Below are positions 11,380 through 22,383 of a stretch of DNA of 64,000 nucleotides, piece after piece (within the stretch, counting starts at the first letter, position 1; each line of letters opens with the position of its first letter). Location: assembly GCF_963678975.1 (NCBI RefSeq), contig NC_089274.1, positions 16,757,633 through 16,821,632 on the forward strand, written 5' to 3'. The DNA comes from Dysidea avara (taxonomy: Eukaryota; Porifera; Demospongiae; Dictyoceratida; Dysideidae). The notes beneath the pieces were generated by a model that did not search any database, had not been told where the DNA came from, and saw nothing but the letters and a program-made list of their open reading frames with translations. The position numbers and the translations under genes were made by a program.

Positions 11380-14310
11380 TTCAGCTGCAAACAGTTAATC
11401 TTATAGACAGTTCAGCAAGAAGACAGTCACCATGTGGAGAGTTAAGCAAACACACCACTATAGAGATTCAGAACATTACAAGTCACACTGAAGAAAGTTC
11501 AGCTATAAACAAGTCATGCACTGTGTAGAGAATTCAGCTACAATTAAGTCACTCTCTAGAGAATTCAGTTACACAGAATTCAGCTACACACAAGTCACTG
11601 TGGAGAGAGTTCAGCTACAAACAAATTACCCTTTAAAGTGATCAGCTACAAACAAAACACTTTGCAGGGTGTTCAACTGCAACAAATCAATTACCTTTAG
11701 AGCGATCAGCAATGAACAAATCAACACAAATCTACCTGTAGAGAGATCAGCTAGAAACAAATCACCCTGAAGAGAGTTCAGCTACAAAAAATCACCCTGT
11801 AGAGACATCAGCTAGAAACTAGACACAATGTAAGGAGTTCAGCTACAAGCAATCAACCTGTAGAGAGTTCAGCTAAAACAAATCAACCTGCAGAGAGATC
11901 AGCTACAAACAAATCACCTTATAGAGAGTTCAGCTACAAACAGATTACCTGTAGAGAGATCAGCTACAAACAAATCAACCTGCAGAGAGATCAGCTATAT
12001 ACACACAAATCAACTTGTAGAGAGATCAGCTACAAACAAATCACCCTGTAGAGAGATCAGCTAGAAACTACACACAATGTAAGGAGTTCAGCTACAAACA
12101 AATCACCCTGTAGAGAGATCAGCTACAAACTAGACACAAAGTAAGGAGTTCAGCTACAAGCAAATTACCCTGTAGAGAGTTCATCTACAAATAAATCAAC
12201 CTGTAGAGCAATCAGCTAGAAACAAATCACCCTGAAGAGAGGTCAGCTACAAAAAATCACCCTGTAGAGAGATCAGCTAGAAACAAATCACTCTGAAGAG
12301 AGGTCAGCTACAAAAAAATCACCCTGTAGAGAGATCAGCTACAAACAAATTGCCCTGTAGAGAGATCGGCTACAAACAAATCAACCTGCAGAGAGATCAG
12401 CTACACACAAATCAACTTGTAGAGAGTTCAGCTACAAACAAATTACCCTGTAGAGAGATCAGCTACAAACAAATCAGCCTGTAGAGAGTTCAGCTAAAAC
12501 AAATCAACCTGCAGAGAGATCAACTACAAACAAATCACCTTATAGAGAGTTCAGCTACAAACAAATTACCCTATAGAGAGATCGGCTACAAACAAATCAA
12601 CCTGCAGAGAGATCAGCTACACACAAATGAACTTGTAGAGAGATCAATTACAAACAAATCACCCTGTAGAGAGATCAGCTAGAAACTACGCACAATGTAA
12701 GGAGTTCAGCTACACATAAATCACCTTATAGAGAGTTCAGCTACAAACAAATCACTCTGTAGAGAGATCAGCTAAAAACTGGACACAATGTAAGGAGTTC
12801 AGCTACAAGCAAATTACCCTTTAGTGAGTTCAGCTACAAACAAATCAACCTGCAGCGAGATCACCTACAAAAAAGCACCTTGTACAGAGTTCAGCTACAA
12901 ACAAATTACCCTGTAGAGAGATCGGCTACAAACAAATCAACCAGTAGAAAGATCAGCTACACACAAATCAACTTGTAGAGAGATCAGCTACAAACAAATC
13001 ACCCTGTAGAGAGATCAGCTAGAAACTAGTCACAATGTAAGGAGTTCAGCTACAAGTAAATCACCCTGTAAAGAGTTCAGCTAAAACAAATCAACCTGCA
13101 GAGAGATGAGCTACAAATAAATCACTTTATAGACAGTTCAGCTACAAACAAATTACCTTGTAGAGAGATCGGCTGCAAATTAATCAACCTGCAGAGAGAT
13201 CAGCTACACACAAATCAACTTGTAGAGAGATCAGCTACAAACAAATCACCCTGTAGAGAGATCAGCTAGAAACTAGATACAATGCAAGGAGTTCAACTAC
13301 AAGCAAAATCACCCTTTAGTGAGTTCAGCTACAAACAAATCAACCTGCAGTGAGATCACCCACAAAAACGCACTTGTACAGAGTTCAGTTACAAACAAAT
13401 CACCCTGTAGAGAGGTCAGGTAGAAGAATTCACCTTGTAGAGAGTTCATTTACAAAGAAACCATCATATAGAGAGTTCAGCTACAAAGAAATTACCCCGT
13501 AGAGAGTTCAGCTAGATGAAGTCACCTTGTAAAGAGTTTAGCTACAAAGAAACCATCATGTACAGAGTTCAGCTACAAAGAAACCACCTGTACAGAATTC
13601 AACTACAAACAAATCACCCTGTATAGAGATCAGCTAGAAGAAGTTACCTTGTAGATAGTTCAGCTACAACAATTCATCCTGTAGAAAGATTAGCTAGAAG
13701 AAGTCACCTTGTAGAGTGTTCAGTTACAAAGAAACCATCATGTAGAGAGTTCAGCTGCAAACAAATCATTCTGTAGAGAGTTCAGCTACAAAGAAACCGC
13801 CATGTAGAGAGTTCAGCCTCATACAAACCACCTTGTAGAGAATTCAACTACAACAAATCACCCTGTAGAGAAGAAGTTACCTTGTAGAGAGTTCAGCTAC
13901 AAAGAAACCACCATGTAGAGAGTTTAGCTGCAAACAATTCACCTGTAGAGAGTTCAGCTAGAAACAAATCACCCCGTAGAGAGATCAACTGGACGAAGTC
14001 ACCTTATAGAGAGTTCAGCTACAAAGAAACCATCATGTAGAGAGTTCAGCTGCAAACAAATCACCCTGCAGAGAGTTCAGCTACAAAAAAATCACCCTGT
14101 AGAGAGTTCAGCTAGACGAAGTCACCTTATAGAGAGTTCAGCTACAAAGAAACCATCATGTAGAGAGTTCGGCTATAAAGACACCACCATGTAGAGAGTT
14201 TAGCTGCAAACAAATCACCTGTTACAGAGAGTTCAGCTACAAAGAAACCATCCTGTATATAGTTCAGCTACATTTCAAGTCACCCAGTAGAGAGATCAGC
14301 TGCAAAAAAA
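11380..14310 (+). repeat. 31-bp minisatellite, ~2.9 kb
   Basis: Roughly 95 imperfect copies of a unit close to TCACCCTGTAGAGAGATCAGC plus TACAAACAAA. Unit variants differ mainly at GAGATCAGC versus GAGTTCAGC, and at ACAAACAAA versus AGAAACTAGACACAATG. The variants are themselves arranged in higher-order blocks of several units, for example between 11990 and 13300. The right half (13380-14280) is dominated by a variant with AAAGAAACCATCATG. Units are directly adjacent, which excludes a CRISPR array. Confidence 0.9.
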
Positions 14311-14515
14311 ATCCTGTGGGGAATAATGAGCATGTAATAAATATATGTATATAATTTGTATAATTACTAATAAAATCAAAAATAATTGAAGTACTAAAAT
14401 TCTTCTTTAAGTTCTTTTCTTCTTCCTGTGGTAAAGAAAAAAACACATGGGTTAAAAAAGCCCCAAAGCCAGCCATAGGCCGGCTTTGCAGTATACAAAT
14501 ACAAAAAGAAGTGAT

Positions 14516-14838
14516 ATCTAATCAAAAACAGCCAAGCTGTAAAAAAGGTGCGGCCCCCATAAAGGCCATGGTGAAAAAAGATGTGAAATCCAAGGTGGCG
14601 GCCAAGAAATGGCTGTGATGGTAGGTTAATGGTTACATTTTAATAACGGCAATTCAGGTGAATTTTGTGCCGCTTGGTCTTGGCACCAAATTCACCTGAA
14701 TTGTTGTTATTAAAATGTAACCATTAACCTACCATCACAGCCATTTCTTGGCCGCCACCTTGGATTTCACATCTTTTTTCACCATGGCCTTTATGGGGGC
14801 CGCACCTTTTTTTACAGCTTGGCTGTTTTTGATTAGAT
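14516..14838. repeat. Near-perfect ~320-bp palindrome
   Basis: The arms 14516-14660 and 14683-14838 are reverse complements with hardly any mismatch. They start TAATCAAAAACAGCCAAGC and meet around a TGCCGCTTGGTCTTGGCACC loop. The arms contain AAAGGCCATGGTGAAAAAAG and GCGGCCAAGAAATGGC, which are GC-rich for this region. The short open frames in it are mirror shadows. It is a foldback insertion next to the minisatellite end. Confidence 0.85.
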
Positions 14839-14844
14839 TACTTA

Positions 14845-14942
14845 TACCATGGCCACTCGGGATTTGCCTGATATATATGCCCGCGCCCTCGGGCTTGGGT
14901 ATATATATCAGGCAAATCCCTCGTGGCCATGGTATAACTATT
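14845..14942. repeat. Hairpin, TGCCTGATATATA type
   Basis: Arms of about 45 bp (TACCATGGCCACTCGGGATT and its complement) with a GCGCCCTCGGGC loop. It has the same plan as the hairpins at 9069-9190 and 15385-15476, but the stem sequence differs on both sides in a matching way. Confidence 0.7.
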
Positions 14943-14989
14943 AAATGTACCACTCTGCGTGGGTAATTCAAAGGCACCGCCAGTGCCAT

Positions 14990-15165
14990 AATTTGTATAT
15001 TGCACTGCTGCAGACCGCAGCAAGTGCATTATAACTTATAACGCACTGGTTGCGGTTTTGTAGACCACAACGAGTGCATTATAAGGTATAATGCACCGAC
15101 CGCAGTGCAATATACAGATATTGCACTGACTGCGGTTTTGTGCAGCATAGCACAAGTGCCGGTGG
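14990..15165. repeat. Cluster of small GCACT...AGTGC hairpins
   Basis: At least three hairpin modules with stems GCACT-GC(T)TGC-GCAGC-AGTGC are separated by ATTATAA-TTATAATGC spacers. They lie at about 15001-15028, 15041-15077 and 15122-15158, with a shorter one between the second and third. Stem positions vary between modules while pairing is kept. Confidence 0.55.
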
Positions 15166-15395
15166 CGAAGACCACTACGACACCTCACCTAATAGGTGGA
15201 AAGACACTTCACAGATCACTCGAATTCTTTTATAGCCTGACATGTAAAGGTTGATTGTGGGCCATAACGTCACTAATACATATAATGTCTTCAAGCAGCC
15301 AATAACGATTGAAAAAGCCAACGCGGGTGGCCACAACTCGTAGCCTACATATATAAATGTACTTATACACCTTACTAGTCTGGTGCTCTGCCTGT
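15160..15395. repeat. Inverted copy of the 9697-9920 repeat
   Basis: The reverse complement of the left copy, running from the GTGGTCTTCGCC end through the CTAATAGGTGG box to CACCTTACTAGTCTGGTG. It differs by scattered substitutions, so the pair is not recent. Confidence 0.7.
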
Positions 15396-15476
15396 ATAAA
15401 CGCACTTGCCCTCGGGCCTAATGGCCCTCAGGCTCGTGCGTTTATATCAGGCAGAGCACTCGTGGCCATTGTATAA
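15385..15476. repeat. Long hairpin, GCTCTGCCTG type
   Basis: CTCTGCCTGTATAAACGCAC pairs with GTGCGTTTATATCAGGCAG around a GGGCCTAATGGCCCT loop, followed by TGGCCATTGTATAAC. It is the mirror partner of the hairpin at 9069-9190 and borders the repeat block on the right. Confidence 0.65.
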
Positions 15477-15784
15477 CTATATAACGTACTCCATGTAGTA
15501 ATGCCTTAAGGAAGTGAATTAAGTATATAGTGTATAGATCAGGTTAAAGGAAAGCACCCCTTATGCTGAAGCAAAGATTTCTCCTGTGTAGCTAGTAGCT
15601 AGAGTACAAATGCATCATACATAAATCTTATGAACCTGATGAAGCACCATGCAGGTAGAGTATTTTTCATTACCTTGTAAGTTTGGATGGACATAAGCTA
15701 GGTTATGATTTTAAAAGGAAAATAATGTATTGCAAACATAATTTTATGGGAATGCAAATCAAGGTAACATGGTGCAGCAGTGAA

Positions 15785-16060
15785 AAGACTGCATGCTGCT
15801 GTTAAATAACATCAAAAGTTGTCAGCCATCTGACATCCGCCATAAGCCCACGCAGTGGTATTAGTAAATAAGTCGTAAGCGTCAGTAACAGATAATCTGT
15901 TTCCATGTAACACGGCAGAAACAAACGTAGTCCATCCACTGTCTACTGCTCCTACTGCACCTCCAACAATAAACCCACCAGCCCTGCCCATCAAAAATCC
16001 TGTTGCAAATCCTGTAAACCCGTGTTCTGAGGTACCGCCGACATGATGCAGTCACATGCA
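15785..16060 (-). pseudogene. Broken copy of the glycine-rich membrane protein
   Basis: The minus-strand peptide GFLMGRAGGFIVGGAVGAV...VSAVLHGNRLSVTDAY...AWAYGG parallels the intact protein at 22384-22737 (GVLMGGLGGLIVGSALAIV...VSTIVHGNQLSATDVS...EWAYLG). The likely start ATG, near 16043 (MSAVPQNT), is in another frame from the body. The copy ends where the last membrane segment should begin. I read it as a frameshifted, C-terminally truncated pseudogene, although a short intron could also explain the frame change. Confidence 0.6.
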
Positions 16061-16359
16061 TCACAGGTCGTAACACGAACATCTACAAATTTCCGTAAAT
16101 TATATAATTTACTAATAATATTGGAATGCACACTGCACTTTCTTTCATTTGCCATCAAAGTATGCATGATATATTAATGTGTTCTCATTGACTGTTGTAA
16201 GTTGCTATAGTACTACAGCTTCCATAATGGCTTTCATATTAACCTCTAGTTAACAATCGGCAAAGCTGTTCTTGGAGAAACAAAAAGACATGTAAAACAC
16301 ATACAGTTACAAGGACAACTAAGTAAACAGGAAGTAGCTGCAGAAAAAAACAAGAACAA

Positions 16360-17260
16360 CAAAAATAGAAAAGTTAAGTTTACGGATTGGACTTGATAGT
16401 ACAAATGTCACAGTTCTAGCGCCAATGACAATGTAGTCGTTATATGTGCTAATTCTTTTAGCTCTGATGGCAAAGAATTCCACACTTAAATAGCTTTATC
16501 TCTAAACAAAGACATGTGACAGTGGGTGGAAGTTGCAAAATACTGAGCAAAATGCAATGGAGTTCTGATGCTGCCGTAGGTGATTTCCAGGAGGGAAGTG
16601 GAATATCTCTAACACTGACTGACTGTACATAGCACAAATGCAGCAAGTTGGGACCGAGAACTTGATTTCATCCAGTGAAGGTAGGCATAGTACTCTGTAA
16701 CATGGTCAAATTGATGGAAACTGAAAGTTAGTCGAATGGCACAATTCTGCAGCCGCTGAATACATTACATGTACCCCTGGTGTAATGCTGTGTCCCAAAC
16801 TGGAAGGGTAATAGTGTAAATGAGATAAAGCCAGTGACTCCAAAAAGGAGCTTAATAAGGTCTGTAGGGAGCACCCACCGGTTAGAGTTCACTAAATAAA
16901 GGTAATAGGACATCTTTTTACAAACCTTAACAGCATGATCTTTGCAAGTCAACTAGCTGGCAACTTAGCCCCAGATATTTTTGAGTGCCTGTAGCTTTAA
17001 AGTATTGTTGTTGATAACAGTATCGGGCAATAAATAAGACAACTTCTGACAAGGTGAACAAAACCACATAACACAAGACTTGCCTGCACTGAGCTGCATT
17101 CGGTTGTCCACAAGCCAAGTGTTCATTAGTTGAACACCAAAAGTCACAAACTATTTTGCATATACTGCATAGTGTGTACCCTTCTGTCATGCATCGAGAG
17201 CACGTGTGCAGCATGGCGACACTAACATGTATAGACATGTCTGTTTCTTACATGTATCTT
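16360..17260 (-). pseudogene. LINE reverse transcriptase C-terminal remnant
   Basis: Minus-strand translation, with several stops and shifts, gives the usual order of a LINE RT thumb and tail: a WLVDNRMQL...KSCVMWF block, then VINNNTLKL...IWG, a VCKKMSYYLYLVN block, and at the end FRDKAI.VWNSLPSEL (about 16440-16520). Known Jockey/CR1-like elements read W(L)..N.L.LN..K, YLG, and WN.LP in this order. It carries no catalytic YADD and is dead. Confidence 0.65.
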
Positions 17261-17289
17261 AAGTATAATGAATCAGGTACCCCATAAAC

Positions 17290-18345
17290 TCACTATTACA
17301 CAGCAATCTTGAAATTTGGCTATAGGTATTAGCTGTATACTGCTCAAAATTAAGTCCGAAATCATTTCAAGTTAAACGATTCCTTGTTTTGTATCACTTA
17401 GCTACCACATCCAGTTTTCCACCCTGCAGCTACCTTAAACAAATGGTCAAGTGCACACACATTTTGATGTTCTGACCGTTAGCTATTTCAATCTGCTGGT
17501 ACGGTAAGCTATAATGAGAGATTGTTTGTTTGTTTGTTTATTACCTCTAAACAGTCAGACAAAGCCGCTCTTCCCTGCCAGAGGAGCACACATAACCATA
17601 CATACAAAAACATAAAGTACAACAAACATACGTAGAGATACTATACAAGACAATAAGCACAGCAAACAGTTAGCTAGCAGTTAACTACAACACATGCATA
17701 AACCAAACTAAAAAATTTAGTAAATTAGTCATTTACAAAAGATGCTGTAACTTGCTCCACCAGTAGGTCCCTTTCGGATAAAAAAATTTCTTTGTAAATG
17801 AAAGTCTAAATCGACATGGGATAGCGGAAAAATTAGGGGGTGGGGTTCTGGTGTCATAGTGTGTTTGTCTACCAAATTGAATTGGTGGACTAATATAGTG
17901 TGACTACATCTGAAAATTGAGGAAGTAGCTGATGAGGCAAGGGATCTGGCCACCACACATTTCCTGTGAAGATTGGAGAAGCCATGTATATGTAGAACAT
18001 CTTGCTACCACTCATGTCTGCATGCATGCTTTTCACTGCATCACTATATGTCTAGGCTAAAACTTCACCTACTCTCTTGAGATAATTAGCTCAAAATTAA
18101 CGTATACCCTAGAAATCCGTTCATGTTGATCATTACCCTAGCTATATAAACTCTATTATAGAGTCCATGGGTGTCTCCATGCAGAGTTGTACATGATCTA
18201 AGTCACAGAGTTGATATAATTTATTTGCTTGCTTGAACATATAGTTGAATTCTTAATCACAATGAATCCTCAGTCCATCATTCAGCATCTTGCATTTGGT
18301 ATATGCTAAACAATTGCCATAATTATAACTAATATCAAGAGTCCA
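17290..18345 (-). repeat. Diverged duplicate of the 21780-22470 region
   Basis: At 17400-17500, CATCCAGTTTTCCACCCTG, then GATGTTCTGACC and ATTTCAATC match, in order, 21795-21905. At 18240-18345, AATCCTCAGTCCATCATTCA and the complement of AGCATATACCAAATGC match the 3' end of the intact membrane-protein gene (22340-22470). Between these landmarks a LINE fragment has been inserted. The duplicate no longer codes. Confidence 0.6.
17520..17960 (-). pseudogene. Second LINE 3' fragment
   Basis: The tail end (17520-17545, TTTGTTTGTTTGTTTATTA) looks like the complement of a simple-repeat LINE tail. Upstream on the minus strand, frame 17729-17956 contains FHLQRNFFIRKG and resembles the C-terminal R..FF..R block of LINE polyproteins. 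The assignment is weak. Confidence 0.4.
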
Positions 18346-18951
18346 TACAACTCAGTACTGTGGATCCATCAAAAATGAGTGCAGTACTGAAGTCCACAGT
18401 GGTAATGCTATGAAGGGGTGTCAAAGTGTTTAAAGGGCTTCTGTCAAAACTTTTATAGAGTCCTCTCTAACTTTCTAATACCAATTAGGAAATCATACAT
18501 GGAGAGTTCTGCATACATGTATAAAAAATCTCGGTAGAACATATAGTAGCTAGCTAATTTGCTTTCATTGCATGCATTGTATAGGAGGGGTCCATGACAA
18601 CCTATTATCTAATAGTATTTATACTCCTAAATTCTCAACACAACCTGTGAAGGACTGATGGAATTGTGTACATTGCACTTGTAGAGTGTAAAGTAGATAT
18701 TTGCATGCGCGATGCAACATTTCTGAACATTGAATTCCATTTCCATTTTATTAAGGAAGCAGCATGCAACTGCGATGCAGTATATAGGAAAGAGAAACAA
18801 CTATATGCGTAAACTAATTATACCTTGCATCATACATGTGCAGAGTAGCTGATGGCAATGATAAACAATGTATCCTCAAACATATCAAGAATCAAGATCA
18901 TTTTGGAGCATCTTGTAATATAAACAACGGAGTGGCTATTCGCACGGTCAC

Positions 18952-19255
18952 CAGTGGCGGATCCAGGATGGGGCATTTGGGGCAAATGCCCCCCCCCTTC
19001 AAGAAATTGCATACAAGATCGAGATACTCTAATAGAGCAGTCAATTACTCTAATAAAGCAGTCACAATGTTCATGAGGCAGTATAGCTTACCTATGAAGC
19101 TATAAATAGGATTTTATTTTACATAACAGACGTGATATAGTTGGTAAGGATAACTAGCTATTATTGTTGTGACCTTTTTTTTTTTTTTTTTTTGGGTCTT
19201 CAACTGGTTTTCAGAAAGGTGCCCCCCCTCTTTCCAAACTCTGGATCCGCCCCTG
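18952..19255. mobile_element. Non-autonomous element, CAGTGGCGGATCC ends, 5-bp duplication
   Basis: Ends CAGTGGCGGATCCAG and CTGGATCCGCCCCTG, flanked by GTCAC on both sides (18947-18951, 19256-19260). The empty site survives in the related hairpin repeat at about 20985-21010, where CGGTCACGTACGAATAG is uninterrupted. The interior has a poly-T tract and two ACTCTAATA(G/A)AGCAGTCA motifs. CAG-type ends and 5-bp duplications suggest a hAT5-like element, as an inference. Confidence 0.8.
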
Positions 19256-19705
19256 GTCACGTACTAATAGCTTCGTGTTATTCGCACGGCAGTCACGTGA
19301 TGTTATTATTTTACGGATAGTACACGGTTCATTCATCTCCGAAAACTACACGTGGCTTTGAGCGGGATTTTTCTTTCTGGACGTTGCTCTGTGGTCTTTC
19401 GTCACATGCCCGATGTTTTGTATAGGAGACGAATTCAAGAGTTACGATGATCTTAAAGAGACAGTCTCTGCCTTTGAAAGAACGGAATTCGTCCAATTAA
19501 ACGTTCAATGATCAACATGATCAAAATCCGGCAATAGATTCAGCAGCGAAACGTGCCGGGCACCATCGAAGGTATACAATGAAGATTTGAGGTATAGAAA
19601 AATAGATTTTGTTTGTGCACACTGAGGAAAATGTTCGGACTGCATTTAAGCAGGGAGTATACCAAGATCGAGAGTATACCAAGGAGAGTATACCAAGGTA
19701 GTATA

Positions 19706-19805
19706 CCAAGATCCAGTCATGGATTTTTTCTTTCTCTAACTTTTCAAACATACTTAGTGCAGGTGATATAAACATCTTAGGCCTTTATAAGGCCTTCTGG
19801 TATAC
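19706..19805 (+). repeat. SINE-like fragment
   Basis: CCAGTCATGGATTTTTTCT and ACTTTTCAAACA match the interior of the reverse-complemented SINE at 33635-33860. Neither the tRNA-like head nor the tail is preserved. Confidence 0.4.
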
Positions 19806-19839
19806 AGGCTCTGCCTTTACCAGGTACTTTAATCATAAT

Positions 19840-20090
19840 AACAATCATAATAAAGATCAAGATACTCTAATAGAGCAGTCATTCTAATAAAGCTGTCATA
19901 GTATTAGAACAGTGTGTAGCGAGCTTTTTCAGGCAGTGATAAATGCATAGTTACATGGTAGGGTGGGCAGCTATATTGTCAGCAGGCTGTGACCTTTTTT
20001 CAGTGGTCTCACCTTACCAAACCAAACAATGTAGCATGCCAATTTGACACCCTTTCCGAAAGTCTGCATGGATTCACCCCTGGTGTGTGC
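19840..20090. mobile_element. Diverged CAGTGGCGGATCC-family copy
   Basis: It contains the paired motif GATACTCTAATAGAGCAGTCA, a CTGTGACCTTTTTTCAG tract and a damaged right end (GCATGGATTCACCCCTGG), in the same order as the copy at 18952-19255. The left end is not clear. Confidence 0.45.
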
Positions 20091-20948
20091 CACTTTTGTT
20101 ATCACATAGGCTGAATTGTTTTGACATTGTTGGTGATTTGACAATTAATACCCAGTGAATCCTGGTGCTGACTCTTGCTTGTCGGGTATTACAGAAAATT
20201 TTTTCAATTTTGGGATTGAATTCTGTCCATTGTCATGATTCCTCGGAGTTGTAGACCCCCTAGCCACAGTTCAATAACTAAACAAGGGGATGCTACTTGT
20301 TCTACTGGAGAAACAATGAAAGGGATGTATGTGATGGAATTAAGGTAAAATTCAGCCTTGTCTGTGCTTGTATGCTAATGATAAATTTCTTTGTTTACTG
20401 TAGGATGGCATCACTCTTGCGTTCGCATCACTTTGGAAGAGGGCAAGTGAATGAATGCTGTTGGAAAAATGTGGTTTTGTAACTATAAGGGATGCAAGGA
20501 TGCATTTGGCAATGTTTTTGACTCAGACTGCATGACTCCTATTGGATTATTTTTATCTAATTAATCTGCTACTTTACAATGTGTGCTATTTTGTAAATCT
20601 CTACTTATTAATTTTATCATATCAGTTTGTAAAACTCTAACTGATTATGAACTTCATGACTGCGTACATTTTACCATCCATGCAGTTGGGTCTAACACAT
20701 GCTTGCATGTTTTACAACGATGGCTATAATATGTAAGTACACAACCAACAGCTAGCAGTCCATAGCAGAGAAAACGCATTAATGCGTGTGCATGCATGGT
20801 GTATCCTTGGACTCCATGCACGACCAAAATTTGGTGACGTATGATCTATCCATTACACTTCCCGCATGCATGTACACACCCCGAAGATGTATGCCATAGT
20901 AAAGGATCTATGTGTACACACATGCCAACTGCATCTGTCTTCTCTTAG

Positions 20949-21085
20949 TAACCGTGCGAATAGCTCTGAGCGAGGCTCTGTGCTATTCGCACGGTCACGT
21001 ACGAATAGCTCCGTGCTATTTGCACGTGACCGTGCGAATAGCTCTATGCTATTCACACGTGACCGTGCGAATAGCAACTGCCTAT
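20949..21085. repeat. Tandem palindromic repeat CCGTGCGAATAGC
   Basis: CCGTGCGAATAGCTC alternates with GCTATTCGCACGG, separated by TCACGT. About four half-units follow each other, so several overlapping hairpins are possible. A further copy lies at 18935-18951 plus 19256-19300, where the element at 18952-19255 split it. Confidence 0.7.
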
Positions 21086-21164
21086 AAACAATCATCAGCA
21101 TGCAAAAAGAAGATGCTGACATATAGCTATTTTTTGCATGCCAACTTATAGCCGTATGTATTAT

Positions 21165-21624
21165 CAAGAGTTCATAATATATGTACTAAGGAGAGTATCC
21201 TACTCTCATATACCCCTGTAGAAAGGCGTATCGTGAAGTTATGACGTAACACTTCTGAATTCGCCCGTTTTTCTTTGTATAATTAATGATGTCATTAGTT
21301 GAACATGGTATCGATTGAACGCGTGCCTACCAACGTCGCTAGCAACCAAATTAACTCCAGCTCTAAGCGTTTCTCACCCAACTACAATCGTTCCTTCATG
21401 GGTTAAGACCGCTTCGTAGGCGTTTCTTACTAGGCCATTCGCGAATACGGCTATCCTGAGCATCGCAAGTGTGAAACGGTGCTAACGATTCTTGCACTTT
21501 TACGGCTTCCTGTACGTCACAAACCACAACATCTTGTCGTTACGTCATAACTTCACGATACGCCTTTCTACAGGGGTATATGAGAGTAGGATACTCTCCT
21601 TAGTATATATATTATGAACTCTTG
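21165..21624. mobile_element. 460-bp MITE, CAAGAGTT family, 7-bp target duplication
   Basis: Ends CAAGAGTTCATAATATAT / ATATATTATGAACTCTTG. Arms of about 95 bp include ACTAAGGAGAGTATCCTACT and a CACGATACGCC block, and are nearly identical. Direct repeats GTATTAT lie at 21158-21164 and 21625-21631. The centre has no reading frame. Compare 1897-1950 and 32677-32857. Confidence 0.85.
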
Positions 21625-21631
21625 GTATTAT

Positions 21632-22383
21632 GCATGCATGATTACAAGATCCTGGACTCAGGTGCTTAAACTGAATTGACCTGCTAAATATACCTCATCA
21701 AGTCTGACATTCACTGTCAATTCGGTAACATGAATGTCATACAAAATGGCAATTTTGTATGACATTCATATTTCCAAATTTAAAGTGTTTAAACTTGCAT
21801 CCAGCTTTCCACCCTGAAACTACTTCAAGCAATTCATCATTGCCAGCAGCAATTGGTCATGATGTACACATGCATTTGGATGCTCTGACCATTATTTCAA
21901 TCAAATCAGCAAAGAACAGTGTAGTAAGGTAATATCTTAGATCTACACATACCTCAATAGCCATGCTTGCTGTTGCTGCATATGTGTGTTCAGTCAGTAT
22001 ACTGCATGCTAATGCATGCACTTATACTGCATCAAAATTGACTTAAAGTGGATAATGAGGCACGGCTGCAATCAGTATCTTGTAACCATAAATTTTGTTG
22101 CAAAATAAAACTTGTATAGCTAGAACTGATGAGATTTCAAAGAGTTTCGGATTCATCTTTAATGGAAATCAATCTTACCACAATAAGTGCTGTGAATTCT
22201 GGAGGATTTTGGTTTGGCAAATAATCTTTTGTAGTGTAGCTAACAGCCACTATAGATAACTGGAAGGAAATCAATAACCATGATATCATACATATATGCA
22301 TGCATCCATAGATAATATATGAACATAGTTATTATATACTGGTTGAATTCTTGACAATCAATCCTCAGTCATTCAATCAATCC
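21632..22383. other. Flank of the membrane-protein gene
   Basis: AT-rich sequence that includes the region duplicated at 17290-17500 and a small inverted repeat (ATGAATGTCATACAAAATGG and its complement, about 21730-21770). No other gene was seen. Confidence 0.45.

Noticed and set aside
11380-14310. CRISPR-like array of ~31-bp repeats
   Set aside because: Units follow each other directly without unique spacers, and there are no cas genes. It is a eukaryotic minisatellite.
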